A stretch of DNA of 64,000 bases. It comes from Caenorhabditis remanei. Taxonomy: Eukaryota; Nematoda; Chromadorea; Rhabditida; Rhabditidae. The stretch covers positions 16,225,717 through 16,289,716 of the forward strand of contig NC_071330.1 of assembly GCF_010183535.1 (NCBI RefSeq), written 5' to 3'. The notes under the pieces are model-generated. The model had not been told where the DNA came from. It was given only the letters and a program-made list of their open reading frames with translations, and made no database searches. The position numbers were made by a program, and so were the translations under genes. The first letter of the stretch is position 1; each line of letters begins with the position of its first letter. Below are positions 1 through 12,500 of the stretch, piece after piece.

Positions 1-583
1 GTTAATGGAAACACCCGATCAAGAAATTGTATTTTCAATATGTCAAACAGAAATGTATCAGTTAATTTAATTTTCTTGTTTTTTTTTGAAACATGGCAAA
101 TTTATAGATTGAAAAATAATGAATGTTATACGCTTCACCGGTTGTCGATATATTCCAGAAAAATTTAAAAAAAAATTTTGTTTTAATTTTGATCATCACT
201 GTCTACCTATTCAATACTTCTACATGTCAAACAGTGTTATATCAATTAATTTGTGTTTTATTGCAATCCTTTTTTAAAGATGTTTTTCCCCTATTTTTCT
301 AAATAAACATGTCGAAATATTTTTTTGCTTCGCTATTCACATCATTTTCATTTAATTAATAAAAATTCAAAATCGCTTCTTGATTTCTGTTATCTTATCT
401 CTTCTGGTCATCTCAACATTGACGAAGAAAAAGAAAAACAAAATGAGAGATATGGAGACGCAGAGAGGTGAGAGAAATCGATATCTACACAAACAATATA
501 TGAAGAAGGTCACTATCTTCTTATTCTCGCACTTCCTTTTCATTTAATCAATTGTCATTTTTTCATTAAGAAAAGTGCCAACT
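1..583 (+). promoter_or_regulatory. upstream region of acsd-1
   Basis: No coding sequence is visible. The stretch is AT-rich with poly-T runs. From about 390 to 540 it becomes purine/pyrimidine-skewed (GAGA and TCTTC runs around a GAGACGCAGAGAGG segment), which is the usual look of Caenorhabditis 5' flanks. It is taken as the acsd-1 promoter by position only. Confidence 0.45.
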
Positions 584-3500
584 ATGACGATCTGTGAATT
601 TACACCGAGTAAGTCTCTATTCCAGTAAAATTCAAATAGCTTCGGTTTTTATAAGCTACAAGTCATTGCAAACGGTTACAATTTTAGAATAATATTTTTC
701 ATAGAAATATGAAACATTCTGCGTTTTTTAAGATAAAAATCATGGAAATTGGACTAAAAATGATAAAGTTACAGAATTTCGAAAATTTCCGAAAAATCAA
801 AAAATTCCTCACTTTTCTATAATTCCAAATGATTTTAGTGTGATTGTTTCATTTTGCATTTTTTTACAAAAACTTCAGTTGATTCCAATCATTTTGAGGT
901 ATAAATCACAAAAATCGGTTGAATATTCAAAAAGTAACAGATTTTCGAAAATTTTCGAAAATCAACAATTCACAATTTGTGTCGTATCTTGATCAGTTTT
1001 AAGGCTAGCCTCGTGAAAGTGATATTTTTGAACTCAGCGTGTCAAGACCTTTCAGAAAAGTATAATCATGCCCGGAGTTGGGTCCCACCACGAAAAACAC
1101 AATTTTAAAGGCGCATACCCCATTTTTTAGCCAAAAACCCAACTTACTCCGAATGTAGGCATGATTATACTCATTCAAAGCGTCTTAATAAGCTGAATTT
1201 GAAAATGAAACTTTTATTCAAATATTTTGCTGAAAATAGATATATTTTAAGATTTTTGAAAATTTTCGAAAAGTTTCGAAATTTCTAACTTTTTTCATTT
1301 TTAACTTAGCGAGTTGATTTTAGGCGGAAAATTTGCATAATTAAATGTTCTTTTTTTTTTAAATATAGTTCCAAAAATTTTGTGTTCAAATGTATGAAAA
1401 ACCCAAAAAAAATCCAAAAAACAATCCCTTTTCAGGCTCCAAAAATCGAAAAATCGACGTTCACGCGCATGTCCTGCCAAAGAACATTCCTGATTTTCAG
1501 GAGGTCAGTTTTATGGTACCGTAGGCACCCTAAATCAAAAAATTTCCAGAAATTCGGCTACCCAGGATTCGTGCGTCTCGACCATAAGGATGACGGTACT
1601 ACTCATATGATAAAAGATGGAAAGTTGTTCAGGTAATTAAATTTTTAAATTTTTAATTATTAGGGTAATTAATAATTAACTGAAAAATTAAATTTAGAGT
1701 CGTAGAACCCAACTGTTTCGATACGGAGACTCGAATTTCCGATATGGATAAGGCGAATGTAAATGTGCAGTGTTTGAGTACGGTTCCAGTGATGTTTTCT
1801 TATTGGGTATGTTGAAAAAACGGAATTTTTAATTTATTGGAGTGGAAACAAAGAAAACGCGCTTATTTTTAGGTATAAATCATAAAAATCGGTTGAATAT
1901 TCAAAAAGTTACAGATTTTCAAATATTTTCGAATTTCAAAAATTTACAAATCGTATCGTATCTCATTCAGTTTTGAACCTAGTCACATGAAAGTTATATT
2001 TTTGAATTAAGCGCGTCGAGACCTTTTAGAAAAGTATAATCATGCCTAGTTTCTGAGATAGTTGGGTCCTGCCACGAAGACTACAGTACCCGTATTCCGG
2101 ACTACTGTAGCTATCGTGGTGGGGCCTAATTTGCTCCGAACCTATTCATGATTATACTCATTCGAAGCGTCTAGACGAGCTGAATAAGAATGTATAAGTT
2201 TGATGACCGAATTGTCGGATCCTAGACCACCAGACCTGGAAAAGTGGTTTAAAGCACGGGAGGGTCAAAAATCAAAAGTATGGCATGATTATACTTTTCT
2301 GAAAGGTCTCGACGCGCTGAATTCAAAAATATAACTTTCATGCGGCTAGCCTGAAAACTGACCGAGATATGAATCAACTTGTGATTTTTTGGTTTTTGAA
2401 AAATTTCGAAAATATTCGAATATCTGTAACTTTTTTTGACTTTACTCCGTTTTCTTTGGTTTTTGTCTCAAAATGCGTAGAATTTTCTGTATTTTCGTTG
2501 AAAAAATTCCTCGAGTTAAAACACGCTCCAATGAATACCCAAACAGTCTCTCCACACCCCGTCGTCTCCCCACCTCTCTCCCTCCACATTTATATACACC
2601 TTGCGTTCTCGCGTCGCGACTGTTGCCACTTGGCGCAGGCGGGTAGACTGTCGTCGTCCACCGCGCCGAGCGTAGGGTCATGAGTTCGACACCCACGCAG
2701 TGAGAAGTCTGTGATGTTTTTTCAAGACGGGACCGACTTGTGAATGATGCATAACAGAAATGCTGAGACTTTTTTTTTTCCTTTTTTCGGAGGGATTTTT
2801 TGTTTTTTGTATCGTTGGAAAAGATTTGGAAAGGATTGGAAAAGAGCAATTTGAGGAAAATTTTTTTTTGAAAACGAATTTTGGCGTTTTTCTTTTTTCA
2901 TACAAAATATTTTTTAGTAAAACTTTGTCCAGAAAAGAACGGTTTCATTTTCCTCAGAAAATAGATTCTTGAGCCATTTAGCGTGACAAGACGCTTCGAA
3001 TGAGTATGATCATGACCATATTTAAAAGTTTTTGGGTTACTGTAGTTTTCGTGGTGGGACCCAAAAATTGAAACTGTGCAAAGTAGGGCATGATTATACT
3101 TTTCTGAAAGCTCTCGTTCTCCTAATTGCAATTATATAATTAAATCCGGGATATGTTAATTCCAGGCAAAACCAGAAGACACTGAAGTCGTCGCTCGTTT
3201 CGTTAACGACGACTTGCTAGCTGAATGCCAGAAATATCCGGACCGTCTGATTCCACTTGGCACTTTGCCAATGAATGATGTGCAGAGAGCAATTCAGGTA
3301 TGCAATTTGTGGAAAATTTTTTTAAAAATTAAAAATTTATTCGTTGACTAGAAAAAAATAAAATTAAAAACTGAGCAAATCGAATGAAAGTTGGTCAAAA
3401 AAAATATTTTTTTTGTTTGAAAAAATTGGCTAAAAACCCGTAAAACTAATGAAAAATAAGAGAGGTAATTAACTTAATTGACCCGCAGATAGTGTTGCCA

Positions 3501-6500
3501 GTAGGCAATATTGAAGAGAACGAATAGGAATGGGAACATGAAGACGGATACCGAATCGATTTTGTGAGCAAGTATTTCTCGGCGTTGCTTTCTAAATAAA
3601 ATGAAAAATTTGAAAAATTCTGCGTTTTTTAAGCTAAAAATCATGAAAATTGGACTAGAAATGATAAAGTTAGAGAATTTCGAAAAATTTCGAAAATTCA
3701 AAATTTTTTTGAATTTTTTGAATTTTCTATAATTTTTTGCATTTACCTTGATAGTGATGACGAAGTAGACGCAGGTATCGTTTCTGCTTCATCCAGCATC
3801 ATATTGACCACATTTGTTGGCTCACAGGAGCATCTGCAACAGGGGGGCTCCATGACGTTGATATTAGAGCGCATTTGCTTTTTTTACACAAAATTTGATT
3901 GATTACTGTCATTTTGAGCTATAAATCACAAAAATCTGTTAAATATTCAAAAAGTTATGAATTTTCAAACATTTTCGAAATTTTTCCAAAATCTGAAATT
4001 TCAGAAAATAGATGTATCTTGTCAGGATTTTGTCTTATCTGATTTTTGAAACCATATTTGGGTTCAGCGCGTCGAGACCTTTCAGAAAAGTATAATCATG
4101 CCTAGTTTCTGAGATAGTTGGGTCCCGCCACGAAAACTACAGTACCCAAACTCCGGACTACTGTAGCTTTCGTGGTGGGACCCAATTTGCTCCAAACTTA
4201 GTCATGCTTATACTCATTCGAAGCGTCTAGACGAGTTGAATAAGAATATGTTTGTTTGATGACCGAATTGTCGGATCCTAGGCCACCAGAGCTGGAAAAG
4301 TGGTTTAAAGCGCGGTGGGTCAAAAATCAAAAAAATGGCATGATTATACTTTTCTGAAAGGTCTCGACGCGCTGAATTCAAAAATATAACTTTCATGCGG
4401 ATAGCCTCAAAACTGACCCAGATACGGCACAATTTGTCAAATAGAAAATATTCGAAAATATTCGAAATTCCAACTTTTTGAATATTCAACCGATTTTTGT
4501 GATTTATACCTTAAAATGATGGGAATCATCTAAATATTGTGTAAAAAAAGCTTCAAACTCCAAAAAACTCACGAAGAACTGAAACTCTTCATAGCACTAG
4601 CCAAATTTCCGTTCAACCCAAACCCAGGCGGAATATAGCCATAGTCGTTGTCCCGTAGACTTAATAACGCCGATTCCTCCTCGTTTTTCGGCTGTTTCTG
4701 ACGTCGGATTACTGTAGAATTGGCGGATTGTTGGACGGGCGGAGGGTGCGCGGGTTTTGGGGCGACTTGGGCGCACGGGGGTGATCGGAGACCCGTTGGC
4801 TCCTCCTCCCGGGATAAATATCCGACCCAAGCGAGTTCTAGAAGAGAACAGAAGACAAATGTCATACACGATAACATCCACACGTCGATAGCCTGGAATA
4901 CGGTATTCTTGAAAATGGGCGGGGCCTACAGTAACTCACTTTCACATATGATACCCTTGGCAGATTCCTAATAATATTTCCAAACTGAAAAGTCATCGCT
5001 AGTAGACTATTGACACCAAGCATCGTCCTGGCCGGGATTGCTTTGGAGCCGAGAGCAAATGATATCCAAGCTGGAAAAAAGGGTGTCTAGGGTGTCCTTA
5101 TATCCTTAGAATGATAAAAATAAAAAGCAAAAAAAATTTGACCCCAGGTGGGATCGAACCCGGGTAGTGAGATTTGTAGTCGGTGATGTTACCGGATACA
5201 CCACACCTTCACCACATCTCGCTGCCGGGCTGCTCGCCGCCAAGGAGACAAAAACGGCGGTTTTATCACCGCCCGCTCCCTCCGTATTTTTAGTGTGCGC
5301 GCTTGGCGCAGTGGCTAACGCGTCTGTTTTTGCATCCGCAGGTGCCCGTGGGTTCGACCCCCACCTGTGGGAAACTTTTTTTTCTGTTTTTTTTTCTTGT
5401 TTCCCAAATGATTGTAAGAGTCTCCTTGACACATTTTCCCATTATTTTTACATTATTTTGAGAGAATGAGCTACAAATTGGCATCATTTGGCATCAACTC
5501 GCCTTAGTTGTACTTCCGGAAAACAAGGAAAATAAGAAAATAATGACATGTACTTATTTAAGGTTTCATGAACTTACATATACAAATAGTGAGATACGTC
5601 GGCAGATAGGCTTGTAGAATATACCAACCGGCGCGACGTTTGAACTCGAATGACATTGTTAACTCGTGCCAGTACCCAGCGGGATATTCCTGAAAATTAA
5701 TAGAATAAATGGATAGAATATATGTAAGAAAAAAAAGCCCGAGAAATTTGCTACATTTTGGTATAAAATATATTGGAAAACACGGAAATTTTTCAAAAAA
5801 AATTTCAAAAAAAAAATTTTTTTTTCAATTTTTCAGCATTTTCCATAGTCCCCAGTTTGTCAGTTTTTCCAGAAAACTCCAAAAATTGAATTTTTTTTAA
5901 ATTCCAGTCCGCGTACCTCTGTAGTTCGTATTTTGTGTATATCCACCAGCTCGTAGTCGGCCAACTCCATTTTATCCCGCATCTTCTGCACCCCGTTCTC
6001 CGACCAATCCATTTTTACTTCATCTGTGTTGTAGCTGAAATATAATTAGTATTAATTAATATATACATAACAAAAACTCTTTTTTGAGAAAAAACATTTC
6101 AGCAAAAAAATTTTTTTTTAGGAATTTTTTTTTATCTAAAACAACCGTACCTCGCTCAGATTTGCTCCACACACTTTTTTACCAAGATTTTTAGATTCAG
6201 CTAGTCGAGACGCTTCGAATAAGTATAATCATGACTAGGTTTGAAAAAATTAAAAAATTTCGAAAAAACGGTCTTGCCACGAAAACGCCCTGGGTTACTG
6301 TAGCTTGAAATCAAGACAGGCATATTATATTTTTTCGGGAAGTGCTTCTTATTCCGGTTTATTTAAAGCAAAAATGAGGAGAAAATCTCAACAATTAAAA
6401 AAGTTATCGATTTTCAAAACTTTTCAAAAATCAAAAAATATCTAAAACTACCGTATCCCGCTCAAATTTGCTCCATACACTTTTTTTTATTAATATTTTC

Positions 6501-9500
6501 AGAATCAGCTAGTCGAGACGCTTCGAATGAGTATAATCATGACTGGGTTCTGAGAAATTTAATTTTTTGTAATTTTTTTTTAATTGGTGGTTTTCGTGGT
6601 GGGACCCAAAATAGGTCATGATTATACTTTTTTTAAAGGTCTCAACACGCTGATTCTGAAAATACACATCAATCTACATAAAAACGAAACTGGAGTGAGT
6701 TATGCCAAATTTTGTCTTTTTTTTTCATTTTCGAAATATTTTGAAAATCTGTATCTCAGGCAATTTTTGGTAGTTTTTCTTGATTTTAGGCTCAAAACGT
6801 GTGTAATACCTCCGAGTGATTGGAAAAAACATTTTGCATCTTTTAGAAGCTGAAATTTTCAGAAATGTTCAAAAAACTCACTTAAAACTCTCGAATGTCA
6901 GTGAGCAGGTGACGTTGTCGAACGGAAACTTTGTCAGATCCATAATACACGGTCCTTGAAGTTTTAGTCGGTAATTCGTCCATACTGTAATAGGAAATGT
7001 TTGTTTTATTAAAAAACTTCTTTTTTTCAAAAAAAAAAATTTAGACCCCTCACAGCTCTTTTATTCCCATTTTTCCAAATAAAAAAGAAACGAGAGAGTC
7101 ACGCAATGATTCATTGCCGCCCGTCTCCGATTAATCTCTCTCTTCTCGATTTCATGTACTATTTCTTTTCGAAAAAAAGGAAAAAAAAAAACATTTTTCT
7201 ACTGAAAAAGTCACGATAAACGAATGAATTATTCGCAGATTAAACGAATAGATCTCATTTAATTGCTTTTCGGTTTTTTTTTTGGAAAAAGAAGAAGATT
7301 TGAACAAAAAAGCTTAAGCTCTATCCGATTACCTAAAATTACAGCAAAAACCACTTGGAAATAGTAGAAATTGAGAAAGTTACAGATTTTCGAAAATTTT
7401 CGAAAATCAAAAATTCACAAATTGTGGCGTATCTTGGTCAGTTTTGCTCCAAACTCAAATTAAAACATATTTTCAAATTTAGCTCGTCAAGACGCTTTGA
7501 ATAAGTATAATCATGCCTATGTTCTAGTTGAATAATTTTCTGACCGCCACGCGACCGCGACGCGCGCAAGCAAAATTTTCAAAGTTCCTCAAACCTTATC
7601 AATATGGAGCTCAAAACTTTGCAAATTTAATGGACATTTCCAATATGTAATTGAAATTATGAAATTACAGTCAGGTAATAAGATTCAGCGGATTTTCAGA
7701 ATTTCAGTTTTCGAAAATTTTCGAAAATCTGTAACTCTTGAATTTTTCCATGTTTTCGGATAGTTTTGACGCCAAAATGTCTGAAATAAACTGCTTTGTG
7801 GAGGAAAACACATCTGTCCTGAACCCTTATATCGATACGCTACGCAACCGCGACGCATATGCCAAATTGTTCATTTTTTCAAAATTCACTAAATTCTATC
7901 AATATGGTGCTCAAGACTTTGCAAATTTTATGGAGAATCTGAAAAATGATGATTCAATTTTAGTTTTTTCAGTTTCTGACGTGTTTTCTGCCTGCAAGTG
8001 GTTCTGTACCGCTACGCAACCGCGACGCGTATTTTTCAATTTTCAATTTTCCTAAAATCCTTTCAATTTGGAAATTTTTGAAATTTTTTGAAAAAGAACA
8101 CGTTAAAACTATCAATTTCAGATTCTCCATAAAATTTCCAAAATTTTGAGCCCCATATCGCCCTGGGTTGCTGCAATTCAATTTTTCGACCGCGCGAAGC
8201 GGTCGCGTTGCGGTCAAAAGTTGGCACTCACCAAAGTGGCTCAAACCATAGCAATATGGGTATCAAAAGTTTGGAAATTTTATGGAGAATCTGAATATCG
8301 TAATTATTTCTTTATTGCACTTTATTTTTTCCATATTTCAATCCTCCATTTCCAATTTCTGACCCCCAAAACATGACATCATGGATTGTCCATCACCAAA
8401 CATGGAAAATTGGCTTCTCTCTTTTCCTAAATCGAAATCAAATTCAATTTCAAAACGTGGTCCCTTCCAGACCGCCCGTCTTTCGGTTCCTGTTTGTTTT
8501 CCTCCAAAAAAGGAAAAAAAGTGTAGCAAAGTGATGAAATGCAAATTCGATCCAAAAATTTTGTGACAAATTTGGCACCACCGGAGGGAAGGGAAAAGGG
8601 GACAAAAATTACGGGCGGCGCGTGAGGAAATCGAAAATTCAATTTATTCGGGAAGACGAAAGGCAGCGGTAGCGGCAGTCTTTGGTGCATGATGACCTAA
8701 GTACGAGGATTTTGGTGGGAAGTTTAAAAAATTGAGGTTGGAAGTATTTTCCCTACAAAACAGTCCAATTTTACACATTCCTACGCTAGAACTATCCGAA
8801 AACGTGGAAAATTTCAAAAGTTACAGATTTTCGAAAATTTTCGAAAAACTAAAATTGTGAAAAATCGCATCTAACAATAAAATTTCCTGATTCCAATTTC
8901 ATATTCAGATTTTCTAAAAAATTTCCAAAGTTTTGAGCCCCATATTGCTGTGGTTTGAGCAACTTTGGTTTTTCGACCACGCGTCGCGGTCGCGTAGCGG
9001 TTCAGAACCACTTGAAGGCGGAAAACACGTCAGAAACTGGGAAACTGGGATCGAATTATTATTTTTCAAATTTCCCGCAAAATTTGCAAAATTTTGAGCC
9101 CTATATTGCTTTGGTTTCAACAACTTTGGCTTTTTCGACCACGCGTCGCGGTCGAAAGGTGAAAGGAGCTAGATTTTGGCTCAAAACTAAACATAATTAG
9201 TTTTCCACACGTTTTTACAAACACTTTCACCGACTCTCTTTGCTACGTTCCAGATATCGCTCCGAACCGCTACGCGACCGCGTCGCACCGCGATGAAATT
9301 TCATGAAATTTCAATTTCCTGCCAAATATCATCAATATGGGGAAAAACTCCGCATTTTGTGTAACTAAGCCAGTAATGATACTCTGAAGGCACACTTTTT
9401 TGGGTTTAGTATAAAAACTGCACGGGCGGTACTTAGTTTTTTGGCAAAAACTGACAAAAACCCCAATTTTTTCATTTTTCTGGATTTTCATCACGCTCTA

Positions 9501-12500
9501 ATCCTCGCACGGCGTCCATTTGATTTATCGTCTCCCCCTCGCCCGTCTACTTGATCCCCCTTTTTTTGAAAAAATTGTGCACTTTTTCGACCGAAATCTT
9601 AGTTTTGCACACACTCCCCTCGTTTTTCGCCTTTATCTCCTTATTTTTGGATCCCTTGGGAGGATTCTGATGGGATGGAAGGGGGGGGGGATGGCTTAAG
9701 ACCAGGGTGGTGAGGAAAAAGAAATTGAGAAAACGGGCGGCGAGGAGGAGGAGGGCAAGTTGTAGTAGCAGAGTAGTAGGAGTAAACGAGACCAAAATAT
9801 TCGATGGAAGGAGTTATTTGAACTCTTAGGCCGGATTTAGGTCAAAAATGGGAAATATATTGAGAAATTGGGGCCGCAAAGTACAATTTTTGGTTGAAAA
9901 AAAGTCAGAAACTGGAAAATTGGAATCGAAACATTGTTTTTCGAATTCTCCATGAAATTTCCAGAGTTTTGAGCCCCATATTGCCATGGTTTGAGCAACT
10001 TTGGTTTTTCGACCACGCGTCGCGGTCGCGTTGCGGTCGAAAAACTAAATTGCAGCAAACCAGGGCGATATGGGTATCAAAATTTTGGAAATTTTATGGA
10101 GAATCTGAATTTGATAGTTTCAAAGTTCTGGGAGCTCACTGGTCAAAAGAGTTTCGCAATTTTGTCATCGCGCGTCGCGGTTGCGAAGCGGTCACATTTG
10201 CCTATAACAATGTAACGACGCCCTCACGGTATAATCTTTAACAATTCTCAGAATTTTATAAATTCTTGGTGCTATTCCCAAAGTTTTGACACCCAAATCT
10301 CTTTAGTTTCCCAGAATTCCAAATTCCGACCGCGACGCAACCGCGACGCGACAAAACCAAAATTTCAGAACTCACCAAACCATAGCAATATGGGGCTCAA
10401 AACTTTGGAAATTTTATGGAGATTCCGAATATGCTGCCAAAATTCTAAAACAACCGCCAGGTATCAAGATTCAGCGGGTTTTCAAATTTCTGATTTTCAA
10501 AAAATTTCGAAAACTTTCGAAAATCTTAAACTTTTAAATTTTTCAACATTTTTCGGAGTTTTTTTATTTCAAATTGTGTAGAATTGGTCGCACTGTTTTA
10601 AAAAAATACATTCCTCATAATTTTCCAGAATTTTCCCATCAATTCTAAGCAAAACTCTTCTGACTTCAGATTTCCCAACGGGAACCCTTGTATTATTGTT
10701 TTCCAAACATGGAATACATTTATCTCGTCGTTTTTCTATTTTTCTTCTTTTTTTCGACAAAACAACAAGAAAAAACTAATATTCTGACTCCCCCCTTTTC
10801 TCTAGGTCTCTCTGAAATTGTCAGTAGAGCGCGTTTGCTTTTATTTTTTATTTTTACACAAAATTCAGAATATTCCAGTCATTTTGGGCTATAAATCACA
10901 AGAATCGGCTGAAAATTCGAAAAGTTAGAGATTTTCGAAAATTTTCGAAAAATTTCGAAAATCAAAAATTCACAAATTGCGTCGTATCTCGGTCAGTTTT
11001 GAGGCTAGCCGCATGACAGTTATATTTTTGAATTCAGCGCGTTGAGACCTTCCAGAAAAGTATAATCATGCGGGCGGTTGGGTCCCACCACGAAAATTCA
11101 AATTTAAAGGCGCATAGGGTAGGTCAAAAATGGAAAATGTGCAAAGTATGGCATGATTATACTCATTTAAAGCGTCTTGACACGCTGAATCCGAATTTGT
11201 TAGTTACAGTAACCCTAGACGTGAAAACCTTGAAAAAAATTGACGACTTACCAGTGCCATTCGCATAAATCATCAAAAATATATTGGGAAATGGGCTTTT
11301 GTGAATATCCGCAGTTTTCGAGTTGATAAAACACGAGTTGGGTGTCCACAACTTCTCCAAAAGCACTGAATTCAGTGATAAATTGTATTTGCAAGGATTG
11401 AGGAATGCATAATTGAGCGCTGGGTCGTGCCACGTCTCATAGATGTAGATATCGAGCTGAAATTGTAAAAAATGGGATAAAAACTTGAAAATTATGTGAA
11501 AAAAACTCAAAAACTCACTTGAAAATCCGAAGTAATATCTGAAATTGTTGTGATCTCCTGTACCCACACTTCCACTTCCACTTCTACCTAAACATGTTTT
11601 AATTTTTCGAAAATTTTTTGAAAAATAACACGTTAAAACTATCAAATTCAGATTCTCCATGCAATTTCCAAAATTTTGATACCCATATCGCCCTGGTTTG
11701 CTTCAATTCAATTTTTCGACCGCGACGCGTGGTCGAAAAACCAAAGTGGCTCAAACCATAGCAATATGGGTATCAAAATTTTGGAAATTGCATGGAGAAT
11801 CTGAATTTCTTATTCAAAACTTGCTTACCTGCCCTCCTGGAATCTTATGCCTATTGTAATTGCTCATAATTGTGCCCAAAATGAACGAATCGTTGGCGCA
11901 GTTTTTTGTGGCTCTCTCCACCTGAAAATTTTCGAATTTTCTTGAATAAAAGGTTTTTTTTAATCAAAGAAACCCCCAAGAACCTAAAAACTACGAATTT
12001 ATTTTTAAAATTTTGGGTTACTGTACCTTCGCCGGGTTAATAATCGGGCGTAATGCTCCGTGCTCGTCCACCTCCCAATCATAATTTCTGGTGAGTCGGC
12101 GTAGACTTGGCGAGTTTCGTCGGTACACTGATTTTCTGAAAAAACATTTATTTTCGAATTTTCGTAGTTTTTTACCGCCAAAATCACATTTTTGACAGCT
12201 AAAAACGCAGAAAAAAGTTTTTCGTATCGGTTTCCAAACTCTACGCAAAATTTCCAAAGTTTTGATATCCATATTGCCATGGTTTGCATCAACTCAAATT
12301 TTCGACCGCGCGTTGCGGTCGCGTTGCGGTCAAAACTCAACCCTCACCAAACCATAGCAATATCGGGCTCAAAACTTTAGAAATTTTATAAGGAATCTGA
12401 TTTTTCAAGTTAAATAATTTGATTTTGGGTTGGTAGAACAGAAATTTGAAAAAGTGAAAAATTTGGAAAAAAAAATTTTTGTAAAAAAAATTTTTTCGGG

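Larger units (their letters stand above)
6985..11251 (-). other. long intron of the channel gene, repeat-filled
   Basis: Separates the exon carrying the outer ligand-binding region (11456-11252) from the Cys-loop exon (6984-6882). It holds the CGACCGCG-cored MITE family (see separate entries), one or two GTATAATCATG copies, and a C/T-rich to purine-rich stretch at 8380-8700 and 9490-9780. I see no gene in it. Confidence 0.6.

Noticed and set aside
5296..5371. Calling this tRNA-like unit a functional tRNA gene
   Set aside because: A and B boxes are good, but no 7-bp acceptor stem and no clean anticodon arm could be paired.
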